From Albidovulum sp. (lineage in GTDB: Bacteria; Pseudomonadota; Alphaproteobacteria; Rhodobacterales; Rhodobacteraceae), in NCBI GenBank assembly GCA_020637635.1, contig JACKKB010000006.1:124001-188000 (forward strand): a stretch of DNA of 64,000 nucleotides, in the 5' to 3' direction. A model generated the notes under the pieces. It saw nothing but the letters and a program-made list of their open reading frames with translations. It did not search any database and was not told the DNA's origin. Positions within the stretch are counted from its first letter, which is position 1. Every line of letters begins with the position of its first letter. Shown here one piece after another: positions 1 to 9,716 of this stretch. A program made the translations under genes and the position numbers.

Positions 1-21
1 GGATCGCGGCGGGCGGCGCGG

Positions 22-1197
22 TCAGCCGCTAGGCTGGCGCGCCCGTCGACGGGCAAGCCAGCCATGGGTCGCGATGCCGCCGAGGCAGAGCGGCAGGCCG
101 AACCAGAGCACCGCCGGAAGGCCCCACAGGTCGGTCATCCGCAACAGGACGGGCGTGCCGAGCGTGGTGCCGACGTTGCCGAGCTGAGCGATGGCGCCCG
201 CAGCCTCGGCCCTTGCCGGACCGGCATCGTTCAGTTCCGAGATGGCGGCGAAGCTGCCGCCCTGGACGAGGCCGAGCGCGCCCGAGATGGCCATGACAGC
301 GACAAGCGCCATCACCCCCTGGCCGGCGCTGGCGACCAGGAGCGCGATGACGAGCGCGGTCGCGCCCAGGCCGACCTGGACGGTAAGGACCGCGCCCCGC
401 GCCCGGGTGAGCGCCACTCCGAGACCGAGCGAGACCACGATCGAGACGAGCGGCATCACCGTTGCCGTCAGAAGGCGCCATTCGGGGGCGATGAGATCGG
501 GCAGCAGGGTCAGGAAGGCCACGAACATCAGCGTGTAGAAGACGAAGCCGAGTGCCGGGGCGGCAATGCGCGGCGAGGCATAGATGCGCCGGTGCGCCTC
601 GATCAGCCCGGCGCCGGCGATGGCGTCGCGCGGCACCCTTTCGCTTTTCGCGAGCAGGACCGAGAGCAGCAGCGCCGCACCCGCCATGAGTGCCGCATGG
701 CACAGGAAGAGCGCCGCCGGCCCCGACGCCGCGACGAGCGGGCGTCCGACGAAGGCGGTGATCGCGAAGGCAACGGCGAAGAAGGTCGACCAGAGCGTCA
801 TCGCCGCCGGCTGGTCCTCGGGGCGCGCGCTGGCCGCGATCAGGACCGGGGCGGCCACGACGATGGCGAGATGGCTCATCCCCTCGAGTGCGCGAAGCAC
901 GATCATCACCGCGAGCGGCGGCATCAGGCTCTCGGCCAGCGACAGCGCGGCGCCGACGACGAGGGCGGCAAGCAGCATCCGCCGCGGGCCGATCCGTGCC
1001 ACCGCGATCCCGGCCGTCGTGCCGAAGAGGATGCCGACAAAGCCCACGACCGAGACGACGAGGCCGAGCCAGACCCCCGCCCCCGGCCAGACCGGGCGCA
1101 GCAGGTCGATGATCACGGCGGTCTTGGCGAACTGGCCCGCGGCGGTGAGCCCGGCGAACCAGAGCGCCGCGATCAATCCCCAGCGGGTTCCGGCCAT
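22..1197 (-). CDS. MFS transporter (drug/metabolite efflux-like)
   Basis: A roughly 391-residue, very hydrophobic protein with about twelve membrane segments, the size and pattern of the major facilitator superfamily. The short basic loop RIGPRRM between helices 2 and 3 resembles the MFS loop motif (G-x-x-x-D-R-x-G-R-R). The substrate cannot be read from the sequence; the overall look is of an efflux-type permease in the inner membrane. I chose the ATG at 1197 because an AAGGA lies 8 nt before it; the in-frame GTG at 1203 is only 2 nt from that same site. It lies 80 bp downstream of lpdA on the same strand and could be read through from it. The stop is 21 bp from the window edge, so its downstream neighbour is unknown. 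Confidence 0.8.
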   Translation of the reverse strand: MAGTRWGLIAALWFAGLTAAGQFAKTAVIIDLLRPVWPGAGVWLGLVVSVVGFVGILFGTTAGIAVARIGPRRMLLAALVVGAALSLAESLMPPLAVMIVLRALEGMSHLAIVVAAPVLIAASARPEDQPAAMTLWSTFFAVAFAITAFVGRPLVAASGPAALFLCHAALMAGAALLLSVLLAKSERVPRDAIAGAGLIEAHRRIYASPRIAAPALGFVFYTLMFVAFLTLLPDLIAPEWRLLTATVMPLVSIVVSLGLGVALTRARGAVLTVQVGLGATALVIALLVASAGQGVMALVAVMAISGALGLVQGGSFAAISELNDAGPARAEAAGAIAQLGNVGTTLGTPVLLRMTDLWGLPAVLWFGLPLCLGGIATHGWLARRRARQPSG

Positions 1198-1276
1198 GGC
1201 CACGTTCCTTTCCGGTCCGCCGGCGATGGCTGCGCCCGGCCCTTCGCCCGCGCTGCGGCGCGCGGGGCTGTCGGGC

Positions 1277-2671
1277 TCACATATGCAACGCGCGGCCGTA
1301 GGCGTCCAGCACCGCCTCGTGCATCATTTCCGAAAGCGTCGGATGCGGGAAGACCGTCTCCATCAGCTCGGCCTCGGTGGTCTCGAGCGTGCGGCCGACG
1401 ATGTAGCCCTGGATGAGCTCGGTCACTTCGGCGCCGACCATATGGGCGCCCAGAAGCTCGCCTGTCCTGGCGTCGAACACCGTCTTGATCAGACCCTCGG
1501 GTTCGCCGAGCGCGATCGCCTTGCCGTTGCCGATGAAGGGGAAGCGGCCGACCCGGACCTCGTGGCCCGCCTCTTTCGCCTTCGCCTCGGTCAGGCCCAC
1601 GCTTGCCACCTGGGGATGGCAGTAGGTGCAGCCGGCGATGGAATTGGGCTTGATCGGGTGCGGATGCCCGCCGGCGACAAGCTCGGCCACCATCACGCCC
1701 TCGTGGCTGGCCTTGTGGGCCAGCCAGGGGGCGCCGGCGATGTCGCCGATGGCAAAGAGCCCCTCGACGCCGGTGCGGCAGAATTCGTCGGTCACCACAT
1801 GGGTGCGGTCGATCTTGACGCCGAGCGCCTCGAGTCCCAGGTCCTCGACGTTGCCGACGATGCCGACGGCGGAAATCACCGTGTCGAACTCGGCCGTCGT
1901 GGTGCCCTTGGCATCTTCCAGATGCGCGGTGACCTTGCCGCCGGCCCGGTCGAGCTTCTTCACGGTGGTCTTTTCGAGGATCTTCATCCCCTGCTTGACG
2001 AAGGCCTTCTTGGCAAAGGCGCTGATCTCGGCATCCTCGACCGGAAGCACGCGATCCATGACCTCGACGACGGTGGTATCGGCGCCGAGCGTGTTGAAGA
2101 AGGAGGCGAACTCGATGCCGATGGCGCCCGAGCCGATGACGAGCAGCTTCTTCGGCATCCGTTTCGGCATCAGCGCATGCTTGTAGGTCCAGACCAGATC
2201 GCCGTCGGCCTCGAGCCCCGGCAGGGTCCTCGCCCGGGCGCCGGTGGCAAGCACGATGGCTTTCGCGGCCAGCTCCTCGCTGCCCTTGTCGGTCTTGACG
2301 CTGACGATGCCCTTCGCGGCCAGGCGCGCCTCGCCCATGAAGACGGTGACCTTGTTCTTCTTCATCAGATGCCCGATGCCGCCCGAAAGCTGCTTGGCGA
2401 CACCGCGCGAGCGCTGCACCACCGCGTCGAGGTCGAAACCCACGCCGTCGGCCTTCAGCCCGAAATCCTTGGCGCGGTGCATGAGATGGAAGACCTCGGC
2501 CGAGCGCAGGAGCGCCTTGGTCGGGATGCAGCCCCAGTTGAGGCAGATGCCGCCCAGATGCTCGCGCTCGACGATGGCCACGTTCAGGCCCAGCTGGGCG
2601 CCCCGGATCGCCGCGACATAGCCGCCCGGACCCGCGCCGATGACGATCATGTCGAATGTCTTCGCAGCCAT
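1277..2671 (-). CDS. lpdA: dihydrolipoyl dehydrogenase (E3 of 2-oxoacid dehydrogenase complexes)
   Basis: A 464-residue flavoprotein disulfide reductase that reoxidises the lipoyl group of pyruvate/2-oxoglutarate dehydrogenase with NAD+. The FAD-binding GAGPGG is at residues 12-17, the redox-active disulfide is C43/C48 in GICLNWGCIP, the NAD-binding glycine motif GSGAIGIEFASF is in the middle, the second FAD motif is FAIGDIAG, and the C-terminal HPTLSE supplies the active-site His (about residue 443) and Glu. The residue before the His-Pro-Thr motif is Pro rather than the common Ala. Length is normal. A strong GGGAGGAGAG precedes the ATG. It is not next to odhA/odhB or pdh genes here. An inverted repeat sits directly upstream (2693-2710). 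Confidence 0.96.
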   Translation of the reverse strand: MAAKTFDMIVIGAGPGGYVAAIRGAQLGLNVAIVEREHLGGICLNWGCIPTKALLRSAEVFHLMHRAKDFGLKADGVGFDLDAVVQRSRGVAKQLSGGIGHLMKKNKVTVFMGEARLAAKGIVSVKTDKGSEELAAKAIVLATGARARTLPGLEADGDLVWTYKHALMPKRMPKKLLVIGSGAIGIEFASFFNTLGADTTVVEVMDRVLPVEDAEISAFAKKAFVKQGMKILEKTTVKKLDRAGGKVTAHLEDAKGTTTAEFDTVISAVGIVGNVEDLGLEALGVKIDRTHVVTDEFCRTGVEGLFAIGDIAGAPWLAHKASHEGVMVAELVAGGHPHPIKPNSIAGCTYCHPQVASVGLTEAKAKEAGHEVRVGRFPFIGNGKAIALGEPEGLIKTVFDARTGELLGAHMVGAEVTELIQGYIVGRTLETTEAELMETVFPHPTLSEMMHEAVLDAYGRALHM

Positions 2672-2692
2672 GTCTCTCCTCCCTCAGAAAAG

Positions 2693-2710
2693 TAGTTTGG
2701 CCTTAAACTA
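2693..2710. promoter_or_regulatory. inverted repeat upstream of lpdA, candidate operator
   Basis: TAGTTT and AAACTA form a perfect 6-bp inverted repeat separated by GGCCTT, in an AT-rich patch 22 bp before the lpdA start codon. AT-rich dyads at this distance in a GC-rich genome are often repressor sites overlapping a promoter. I do not recognise the regulator family, and no convincing -35/-10 pair could be fitted. Confidence 0.35.
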
Positions 2711-2772
2711 TTTCTTTTCGACGAGCAATCCGGCTTGCGCCGCAGCGCCATGCGCTGGGTGCATGGCAGTGC

Positions 2773-3351
2773 TCAGCCCTTGTCCGCAAGGGATCTGAGC
2801 ACGGCACCGTAGCCCCCGGCGTTCAGGAACTCCTGTTCCTCTTCCGTCGTCTCGCGGCCAAGCGCGGCGTTGCGGAACGGAAAGCGCCCGAAACGGCGGA
2901 TGATCTCGCGGTGCGCCCTGGCATGCGGCAGGTTGTTGCCGCCGGTCTCGGGAAGAGAACTTTCGACGAGCTTCACCGCGCGGTCCTGATCGACGGGATC
3001 CTCGGAGTGCATCAGCGGCAGATAGAAGAACTGCCGCTCCGGCTCGGCGATTTCCATGTCGAGACCGCGCGCGATCGCGGTTTCGGCGACACCGCGGGCC
3101 AGTGCATCGGTGGCAAAGCTGCGCGCGTCGCCGCGGAACATGTTGCGGGGATACTGGTCGGTCAGGATGAGAAAGGCGAGCGTGCCGCGCGCGTCGGCGC
3201 ACCATGTCGCGCGCTCGCCTGCAAGCGCTGCCTCCCAGTCGGGCAGGAACCGGCGCCTGATCTCGTCGTCGATCGCGGGATCGACCGCATACCAGTTGGC
3301 CGTGCCGACCTCGCCGAGCCAGTGGCGCAGAACCGTGTCAGGTTCGGTCAT
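2773..3351 (-). CDS. DUF924 family protein
   Basis: A 192-residue protein of the DUF924 family (TPR-like helical fold, function unknown, widespread in proteobacteria). The family signature is visible: an early FW/HWxG-type segment (LRHWLGEVGTANWYA), the conserved LILTDQYPRNMFRGD block with the D-Q-x-P-R-N core, and FFYLPLMHSEDPVDQ followed by the HARAHREIIRRFGRFP block. The reading frame stays open further upstream, but the ATG at 3351 matches the family N terminus and has GGAGGAG just before it. It lies between lpdA and an MFS gene on the same strand, with small gaps. No substrate or partner can be inferred. Confidence 0.85.
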   Translation of the reverse strand: MTEPDTVLRHWLGEVGTANWYAVDPAIDDEIRRRFLPDWEAALAGERATWCADARGTLAFLILTDQYPRNMFRGDARSFATDALARGVAETAIARGLDMEIAEPERQFFYLPLMHSEDPVDQDRAVKLVESSLPETGGNNLPHARAHREIIRRFGRFPFRNAALGRETTEEEQEFLNAGGYGAVLRSLADKG

Positions 3352-3422
3352 CCGCTCCTCCCATCCGCTCTTCCTTGCGTCGCTCGGCCCAGCGTCGCAG
3401 GAACCGGCCCGCTTGGGAAGCC

Positions 3423-4685
3423 TCATCCGCGCGGGGGCTGCGATCCCGCGGCGTCGTCGCCCTGGGCGGCTTCCATCACCGCCTCGACGGCCAGCACGCC
3501 GGCGCTCGGCGACAGGGGCGTGTAGCCGCCGAGCTGGTCGGCGACCACCACGCGGCGCTGCGTCATGCGCCAGAGCGCATAGGCGGCGAGAAGCGCGAAG
3601 AGAAGGCCCATGAAGAGGAAGTAGCCCTCCGGCCCGATCCGACCCATCACCCAGCCGGTGATGATGGGCCCCGAGATCGCGCCGAACCCGTTGATGAAGA
3701 TGAGCCCGGCCGAAGCGGCGGCCATGTCGGAGTTGTCGAGAAAGTCGTTGGTATAGGCCACGAGCAGCGAATAGAGCGGGTTCGAGATGCCGCCGATGAA
3801 GAAGGCCACGACAAGCAGGGCCGGAAAGCCGAGATCGAGGACGCCCGCCGCCAGCGTGACAAGCGCGCCGGCGGCCGCGAGCCACAGCACCAGCATGCGC
3901 CGCCCGAACCGGTCCGAGCCCCAGCCGATCGGATATTGCAGCACCAGTCCGCCGATGTAGATCACGGCGACGAAGATCGAGATCTGGCGGACGCTGAGCC
4001 CGGCGGCCGAGCCCCAGACCGAGGACATGCCGAACTGGGCCGAGAAGATGCCGCCGAGGATGAACATGCCGACGCAGCCGAGCGGCGAGGCGCGGTAGAG
4101 CGCGGCGAAGCTCAGCCGCTTGGTCGATTCGAAGGCCGGTGCGGTCGAGGCGGCAAGCAGGATCGGCGTGAAGGCGATCGAGACCAGCACCGAGGGGATG
4201 ACGAAGAGGACATAGCCCGAGGGATCGCCGAAGTTCAGCAGCGCCTGCGCCGCGATGATGCCGATCATCTGCATGATCATGTAGAGCGACAGCGCCTGGC
4301 CGCGGGTCTCGTTCGTCGAGGCGTTGTTGAGCCAGCTTTCCGCGGTGATGTAGACGCCGGAGAAGGAAAAGCCGATCACCACCCGCATCGCCGCCCAGGC
4401 CAGCCAGTCGGGCGCGGCGGCATAGAGGATGAGCACGGCCGAGATCATCGAGCCGAGCGCGGCGAAGACCCGGACATGGCCGACACGGCGGATCATCTCG
4501 GGCGTCATCCGGCTGCCGAACAGGAAGCCCGCGAAATAGGCCGACATCACATAGGACATCTGCGCGGTCGAAAAGCCCTCGATCGCGCCGCGGATCCCGA
4601 GGAGCGTGCCCTGCATCCCGTTGCCGAGCATCAGGAGCATGATGCCCAGAAGCAGGGCCCAGGAGTTTCGCAGAACCGTCAGCAT
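3423..4685 (-). CDS. MFS transporter, UMF2/YcaD-like
   Basis: A 420-residue inner-membrane protein with twelve predicted helices. The N terminus (LLLGIMLLMLGNGMQGTLL) and the sequence VIGFSFSGVYITAESWLN resemble the YcaD-like / UMF2 branch of the major facilitator superfamily, whose substrates are mostly unknown. The cytoplasmic loop GWGSDRFGRR carries the D-R-x-G-R-R MFS motif. The C-terminal 45 residues are soluble and contain a Gly-Gly-Tyr-Thr-Pro-Leu-Ser-Pro stretch. It begins 84 bp downstream of the queA stop on the same strand and may belong to the same transcript. Confidence 0.85.
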   Translation of the reverse strand: MLTVLRNSWALLLGIMLLMLGNGMQGTLLGIRGAIEGFSTAQMSYVMSAYFAGFLFGSRMTPEMIRRVGHVRVFAALGSMISAVLILYAAAPDWLAWAAMRVVIGFSFSGVYITAESWLNNASTNETRGQALSLYMIMQMIGIIAAQALLNFGDPSGYVLFVIPSVLVSIAFTPILLAASTAPAFESTKRLSFAALYRASPLGCVGMFILGGIFSAQFGMSSVWGSAAGLSVRQISIFVAVIYIGGLVLQYPIGWGSDRFGRRMLVLWLAAAGALVTLAAGVLDLGFPALLVVAFFIGGISNPLYSLLVAYTNDFLDNSDMAAASAGLIFINGFGAISGPIITGWVMGRIGPEGYFLFMGLLFALLAAYALWRMTQRRVVVADQLGGYTPLSPSAGVLAVEAVMEAAQGDDAAGSQPPRG

Positions 4686-4769
4686 GGCATTTCCTTCATC
4701 GAACCCAAGCGATAGCCGGCTTCGGCGACGGCGAAGGCGACGGCAGCGACAGCGACCGGGCCGAATGCG

Positions 4770-5837
4770 TCATTGGCCGCCCCCCCTGCGGGCCGGCAGG
4801 AGAAGCGAGGCGTCGCCGTAGGAGAAGAACCGATATCCGGAGGCGATCGCATGGGCATAGACGGCGCGCATCCGGTCGAGCCCCATGAGCGCCGAGACGA
4901 GCATCAGGAGCGTCGATTTCGGCAGGTGGAAGTTGGTCATCAGCCCGTCGGTCACACGAAACCGGAAGCCGGGGTAGATGAAGATGTCGGTCGGGCCATG
5001 CCAGGGCTCGACCCGGCCCGAACGGGCGGCGCTCTCGATCAGCCTCAGCGCCGTGGTCCCGACCGGGATCACCCGGCCGCCGGCGGCGCGGGTGGCGTTG
5101 ATCTCGGCCGCCGCCTCGGGCGTGACCTCGCCCCATTCGGCATGCATCCGGTGGGTCGTCACATCCTCGACCTTCACCGGCAGGAAGGTGCCGGCACCGA
5201 CATGCAGGGTGACGCGGGTGAAGGCGACGCCGCGGGCGGCGAGCGCGGCCAGCAGGTCGGCGTCGAAATGCAGCGAGGCGGTGGGCGCGGCCACCGCCCC
5301 CGGGCGCGCGGCGAAGACGGTCTGGTAGTCCTCGGCGTCCTGCGCATCGGGCTTGCGGAGTGCCGCGATATAGGGCGGCAGCGGCATGTCGCCCGCCGCC
5401 GCCAGCGCCGCGTCGAACGCCGCGCCCCGGCGGTTGAAGCGCAGGACCGCCCGGCCCTCGGCGATCCGCGCCACCACGGCCGAGAGCCCGCCGGCGAAGG
5501 CGATCGTCTCGCCCTCGCCGAGTTTGCGGAGCGGCTTGACGAGGGCCTGCCAGGCACCGTCCTCCACCGGTTCCAGCAGCGTCACCTCGATCCGCGCCGT
5601 GGCCGTGCCCTGCCCCGTCGCCCGGCTCCGCCTGCCCGCGAGCCGCGCGGGGATCACGCGGGTATCGTTCAGCACCAGCCGGTCGCCGGGACCGAGGAGC
5701 GCGGGCAGATCGCGGACGTGGCGATCGGCGAGGCTCTCCGGCCCCGCCACGAGCAGCCGCGCGGCGCTGCGCGGGCGCACCGGACGGGTCGCGATCAGCG
5801 CCTCGGGCAGGTCGAAATCGAAATCGCTCAGCTGCAT
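4770..5837 (-). CDS. queA: S-adenosylmethionine:tRNA ribosyltransferase-isomerase
   Basis: A 355-residue QueA. It transfers and isomerises the ribosyl moiety of SAM onto 7-aminomethyl-7-deazaguanine in tRNA, the penultimate step of queuosine synthesis. Typical family blocks are present: the N-terminal DFDFDLPEALIATRP, RLVLNDTRVIPARL, the ATAPTASLHF-like segment (here AAPTASLHFD), VTLHVGAGTFLPV, and near the C terminus DGLMTNFHLPKSTLLMLVSAL. Length is normal. It starts 8 bp downstream of the large AsmA-like gene, so the two are probably co-transcribed. The queuosine partner tgt is not in the window. Confidence 0.96.
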   Translation of the reverse strand: MQLSDFDFDLPEALIATRPVRPRSAARLLVAGPESLADRHVRDLPALLGPGDRLVLNDTRVIPARLAGRRSRATGQGTATARIEVTLLEPVEDGAWQALVKPLRKLGEGETIAFAGGLSAVVARIAEGRAVLRFNRRGAAFDAALAAAGDMPLPPYIAALRKPDAQDAEDYQTVFAARPGAVAAPTASLHFDADLLAALAARGVAFTRVTLHVGAGTFLPVKVEDVTTHRMHAEWGEVTPEAAAEINATRAAGGRVIPVGTTALRLIESAARSGRVEPWHGPTDIFIYPGFRFRVTDGLMTNFHLPKSTLLMLVSALMGLDRMRAVYAHAIASGYRFFSYGDASLLLPARRGGGQ

Positions 5838-5845
5838 GGGCTTGC

Positions 5846-8800
5846 CTATTCGCTGGCCTTGGGCGGGCTCGCGCGGAAGATGTCGCGGAACATGCCCGGC
5901 GTCAGGATCGAAAGCGGATTGACGCTGACCCGGGGCGAGCCTGCGGGCCCGGTCATGCGGTAGTTGAAGCCGAAGAGCCCCTCGCCCTTGCGTGCGAAGA
6001 TGCGCCCGATGCTGTTCACGATGTAGAGTGGCGAGACGGTGCCCTGAATGTCGATCTGTCCGCGCCCGAGATCGTAGAGACCGGCGGCCGAGATGCCCAT
6101 CGACGGGCCGACGGCGGCGCCATTACGGATCTCGATCTGCGTCGGGCCGAGGCCGAATTCGCCGCTCACGCTGGTGAAGGCGATGCCGGGGCCGTTCAGC
6201 TGGGCGAGGAGCCCCACCACCGAGACCGCGTTCAGAAGTTCGGCCAGCGCCGGCACGTCGGTGACGCGGACGTCGCGGATGCGCATCGTGCCGTCATAGT
6301 GACCGGCAGCGCCCACCGGCGTCAGCGCCATGTCGAGAACGCCGCCGCGCGCGCGCTCGAAGATGCCCGCGGCCGAAAGCGCGACTCCGGCGTCCTCTGC
6401 CCGCAGCCGGAAGGCGCTGCGACCCTCGTGCGGCAGGACCTGCCCCTTCACCTGCGCGCGTCCGTTCAGCCGCGCGGCGAAGCCGCCCTTCAGGCCGCCG
6501 CCGGTGGTGAAGCGGCCGCGGAACCCGTCGAGCACGATCGTCGGGGTCACCTGGAGCCGGTCGAGCATCACCTCGAGCGGAAGGTCGCTGCCGTCGCCGG
6601 CCCCGAACTGCGCCCGCGTCAGGTCGGCCGCACCGGAGCGGACAGCGACGGCGACGGTCTGGCCCGGCCCGCGCCCCTCGATATCGGCGGAACCCTCGAA
6701 CCAGTCGCCGATCCTGAGCTTGTCGAAATGGGCGAGATCCAGCCCGCCCCCGGGCAGGAGCGTGATCCTGCCCGCCGCCTTCAACCCGGGCGCCTCGAGC
6801 GTGATCGCCTCAACCGAGGCGGGCTTGCCGAGCGTGCCCGCGACGGAAAAGTCCGCCTTGGTGGCAGCGGGTTTCGACCAGCCGAGCGCGGGCAGGTCGA
6901 GCGTGACGCCGGCCAGCGAAGAGGTCAGGCGGAACTGCGCCGCCTTGCCCTCGGCCAGATCGAGAGAGAAGCGGGCGGGCGCACTGCCCGCGACCATGCC
7001 CGCGGGCAGCGCGATGTTGAAGGCCTTCATGAAGGCGGGCGAGATCGTCAGGCTGCCCTCGACCCGGCTCTTGCCCTTTTGCGCCGGCGCAAAGTCCTGG
7101 TGCCAGCTCAGATCGGCGGCGACGCCCGAGATCGACATCGGACCCGCGATGGTAAGCCCGGTGCGGTCGGCGGACAGCCTGAGATGCTTGCCGGTCAGCA
7201 GCTGGCCCGGCGCGATCTTCTCGGAGCGCAGATCGTCAAGTTCTGCGGTCACGTGATAGTCGACATCCTCGGTCTTCAGCTTCTGGATCAGCGGCAACCG
7301 CAGGTCGGCCACCACCCGCGCCCGCCCCTCGGCCAGATCGGTGGGTTTGCCGGCCTTGGTCAGAAAGGCAAACGGCGGTTCGTCGAGAAGCGAGAGCGCG
7401 GCGGGAATCGCACTTTCGGTCCGCAGCGTGATCTCGGCCGGCGTCTTGGCATCGCGGACATCGGGAATGCGCATGACCGAGCCCGCGACCTCGATCCGCC
7501 CGCCGGCCGGCGCCATCACGTGGCCGCGGTCGACGACGAGCGTATAGGTGCTGCCGTCGATCGTCGCATAGCCGGCGCCGTCGAGGATCGGCGGCAGGGT
7601 CTTCAGCACCCGCACATCGGTATCGCGGTATTCGTAGCCGAGACTGACCACCGGCTCTTCGCCCGGGCGGGCGCGAAGTGCCGCGCGGACATCGAAGAGC
7701 TCGCTCGTGGCGACGTTCTCGCTCAGCCACTTGCGCGTCTTCGGGACCAGCTTCGGCGGCCAGAGCGCCAGCAGGCGGGCGCTTTCGATCGCGTCGATGC
7801 CGATATCGGCCGAAACGCCCCAGCCCGCCGGCAGCGCCTCGGCGCTGCCTCTGGCGCGGATCCGGTGGCTGCCGTCGATGAGCACGAACTGGCCCATGTC
7901 GACGCGGAAGGGATCGAGCGTCAGCCGGAAATCGAGCGCGCCGCCGCCGAAGACCAGCGGATCGGCGAAGACGCCCTCGGGATCGACACGCAGCTCGCTC
8001 AGCTTGATCTGGGCCACAAGCGCCGCCGGCAGGCCGGCGCCGAAGCTGCCGAGCCAAGCCTTGGCCGTCGCGCGGGCGCTCACGGTCCGGCTGTCGACGG
8101 TCAGATCGTCGAAGAGGATCTGTCCCGTCGCAGGGTCGTAGCTGAGCGAGAGCCGCGCCTTGTTGAAGCCGACGGGGGCCGTCGTGTCGGAAGGCCTCAG
8201 CGCCCCGGCACCGAGATCGAGCGTGGCGCTGAGCGCGGCGATGGCGCCCGCAGCGTCGATGCCCGAACGGATTTCGCCCGAGATCGGCGCATCGAGCGCG
8301 GCCAGCCAGGCCAGCGCCGGCGCCTGCGCCGCCAGATCGCGCGAGGGGACGTTGAGAACGCGGGCCACGACACGCGCCTCCGGCGAACCCTTGACCGAGA
8401 CAAAGCTCAGATCCGCGCGCGCCGGGGCCGCGGCGCCGGGCGCGGGTAACGGCACCGTTTCGCCCGCCGCCGGGGTCGCGTCCGCCTGCCCGGCCAGTGC
8501 AAGCCCGATGTCGATCGCCAGCTCGGTCCCGCTCTGACGCAGGGCGAGCCGGCCATCGCGCAGCGTCCAGACCCTGCCGCTGCGGCTGTCGTCGAAGCGC
8601 AGCCGCAGACCCGTGACGTCGATCCGGTCGAGTCCCTTCAGCGCCGGCAACTCGAAGGTCGCGTCGATCGCGTTCAGAAGTTCGCCCGGGCTGAGTGCCC
8701 CCGAAGCCGGGGCGCCGGATGTCGCGACCCCGGGATCTGGGCCCGCATCGGGGCCCGCATCGGGGCCCGCATCGGGGCCGGCATCGGGATCGGACGCGGG

Positions 8801-9604
8801 CCCCGTGCGGGGAAGTGCGGCTTCGGGGATCGCCTCGGCATCCGCCACCGTGGCGTCGGACTCCGCGCCGGGATCGGGCGCCTTGGCCACATCGAGGCTG
8901 CCATCGGGCAATCGCAGGAGATCGAGCCGCGCGCCGTCGATCCGGAGCATCCTGAGTTCCAGTTGCCCGTCGACGAGCGCGCCGGCGTCAAGCGTCGCAC
9001 GGACGTCGGGCAGAAGCGCGATCCGCGCCCCGCGGCCGGAAAAGAGCGCCACCTCGCCAAGCCGCACATGCGGCACGAAGTGGTTGTCGACGAGAAGGTC
9101 GACGCTGCCGATCTCGGCACGGATCTCGCCTTTGAAGAGCGCGTTGGCGCGGGTCTCGACCTGGCGCACGACCCAGCCCGGCGCGGCGATGACGCGGCCG
9201 GTGAGCCCGAGCGCGACGAGGGCCGCGAGCAGCAGCATGACGAGCAGAATGCCGAGAAGCCAGAGCCGCCTCCTGCCGCGCCGGCGCGGCGGCCGCACCG
9301 GCGGCTGTTCGGGCTGAGGCTCGGGCTGCGCCTCGGACTGCGGCTGGGGCTGCGCCTCGGACTGCGGCTGGGGCTGCGCCCCGGACTGCGGCTCGGGCTG
9401 CGGTTCGGGCTGCGGCTGGTGCTGCGGCTGGTGCGCCGACCGGGGCGCGGGGTTCGGTTCGGGGTTCGGTTCGGGGTGCGGTTCGGGGTGCGGGGGTGCG
9501 GCGGCATCGGCGGCTGCCGCGGTCCCCTCGGGGGCCTCGGTTGCCTCGGGCGCCAGGGCGTCGCCCGGCCCTGCCTCGCTCCTGTCCTCGCCGGTTCCGC
9601 TCAT
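5846..9604 (-). CDS. large AsmA-like / DUF3971 envelope protein
   Basis: A 1252-residue protein. Residues 1-110 are a soluble Pro/Glu/Gln-rich low-complexity region built from PEP, PNP and PQPQ-type repeats; residues 114-134 form one membrane helix preceded by basic RRRGRRR; the remainder is a long beta-rich periplasmic region. The C-terminal part (INSIGRIFARKGEGLFGFNYRMTGPAGSPRVSVNPLSILTPGMFRDIF) is the AsmA-like C-terminal signature seen in DUF3971/YhdP-type proteins. Members of this superfamily are thought to bridge the periplasm and move phospholipid between membranes; that role is inference here. A second repeat, Asp-Ala-Gly-Pro x4 (about residues 275-292), comes from a 12-bp DNA repeat at 8740-8790. 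The reading frame continues upstream, but the ATG at 9604 begins the first protein-like stretch. Confidence 0.85.
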   Translation of the reverse strand: MSGTGEDRSEAGPGDALAPEATEAPEGTAAAADAAAPPHPEPHPEPNPEPNPAPRSAHQPQHQPQPEPQPEPQSGAQPQPQSEAQPQPQSEAQPEPQPEQPPVRPPRRRGRRRLWLLGILLVMLLLAALVALGLTGRVIAAPGWVVRQVETRANALFKGEIRAEIGSVDLLVDNHFVPHVRLGEVALFSGRGARIALLPDVRATLDAGALVDGQLELRMLRIDGARLDLLRLPDGSLDVAKAPDPGAESDATVADAEAIPEAALPRTGPASDPDAGPDAGPDAGPDAGPDPGVATSGAPASGALSPGELLNAIDATFELPALKGLDRIDVTGLRLRFDDSRSGRVWTLRDGRLALRQSGTELAIDIGLALAGQADATPAAGETVPLPAPGAAAPARADLSFVSVKGSPEARVVARVLNVPSRDLAAQAPALAWLAALDAPISGEIRSGIDAAGAIAALSATLDLGAGALRPSDTTAPVGFNKARLSLSYDPATGQILFDDLTVDSRTVSARATAKAWLGSFGAGLPAALVAQIKLSELRVDPEGVFADPLVFGGGALDFRLTLDPFRVDMGQFVLIDGSHRIRARGSAEALPAGWGVSADIGIDAIESARLLALWPPKLVPKTRKWLSENVATSELFDVRAALRARPGEEPVVSLGYEYRDTDVRVLKTLPPILDGAGYATIDGSTYTLVVDRGHVMAPAGGRIEVAGSVMRIPDVRDAKTPAEITLRTESAIPAALSLLDEPPFAFLTKAGKPTDLAEGRARVVADLRLPLIQKLKTEDVDYHVTAELDDLRSEKIAPGQLLTGKHLRLSADRTGLTIAGPMSISGVAADLSWHQDFAPAQKGKSRVEGSLTISPAFMKAFNIALPAGMVAGSAPARFSLDLAEGKAAQFRLTSSLAGVTLDLPALGWSKPAATKADFSVAGTLGKPASVEAITLEAPGLKAAGRITLLPGGGLDLAHFDKLRIGDWFEGSADIEGRGPGQTVAVAVRSGAADLTRAQFGAGDGSDLPLEVMLDRLQVTPTIVLDGFRGRFTTGGGLKGGFAARLNGRAQVKGQVLPHEGRSAFRLRAEDAGVALSAAGIFERARGGVLDMALTPVGAAGHYDGTMRIRDVRVTDVPALAELLNAVSVVGLLAQLNGPGIAFTSVSGEFGLGPTQIEIRNGAAVGPSMGISAAGLYDLGRGQIDIQGTVSPLYIVNSIGRIFARKGEGLFGFNYRMTGPAGSPRVSVNPLSILTPGMFRDIFRASPPKASE

Positions 9605-9716
9605 GCCGCGCCGCACCTCCGCCCGCCTGTCGCGGCGTTTCGGGTTACTCCCCTTTATCTTTGCGCAACAGGGATTAAAACAGAAACGGACACTCCCTGG
9701 AAAGGATCGCGCGAAG

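Noticed and set aside
64..2695. Very long open frames on the plus strand opposite the MFS/lpdA genes, and similar ones at 3375-4715, 6299-8449, 15026-17281 and 57097-60090
   Set aside because: They are antisense shadows typical of high-GC DNA: Arg/Ala/Gly/His-rich, no ribosome sites or motifs, and the opposite strand encodes clear protein families.
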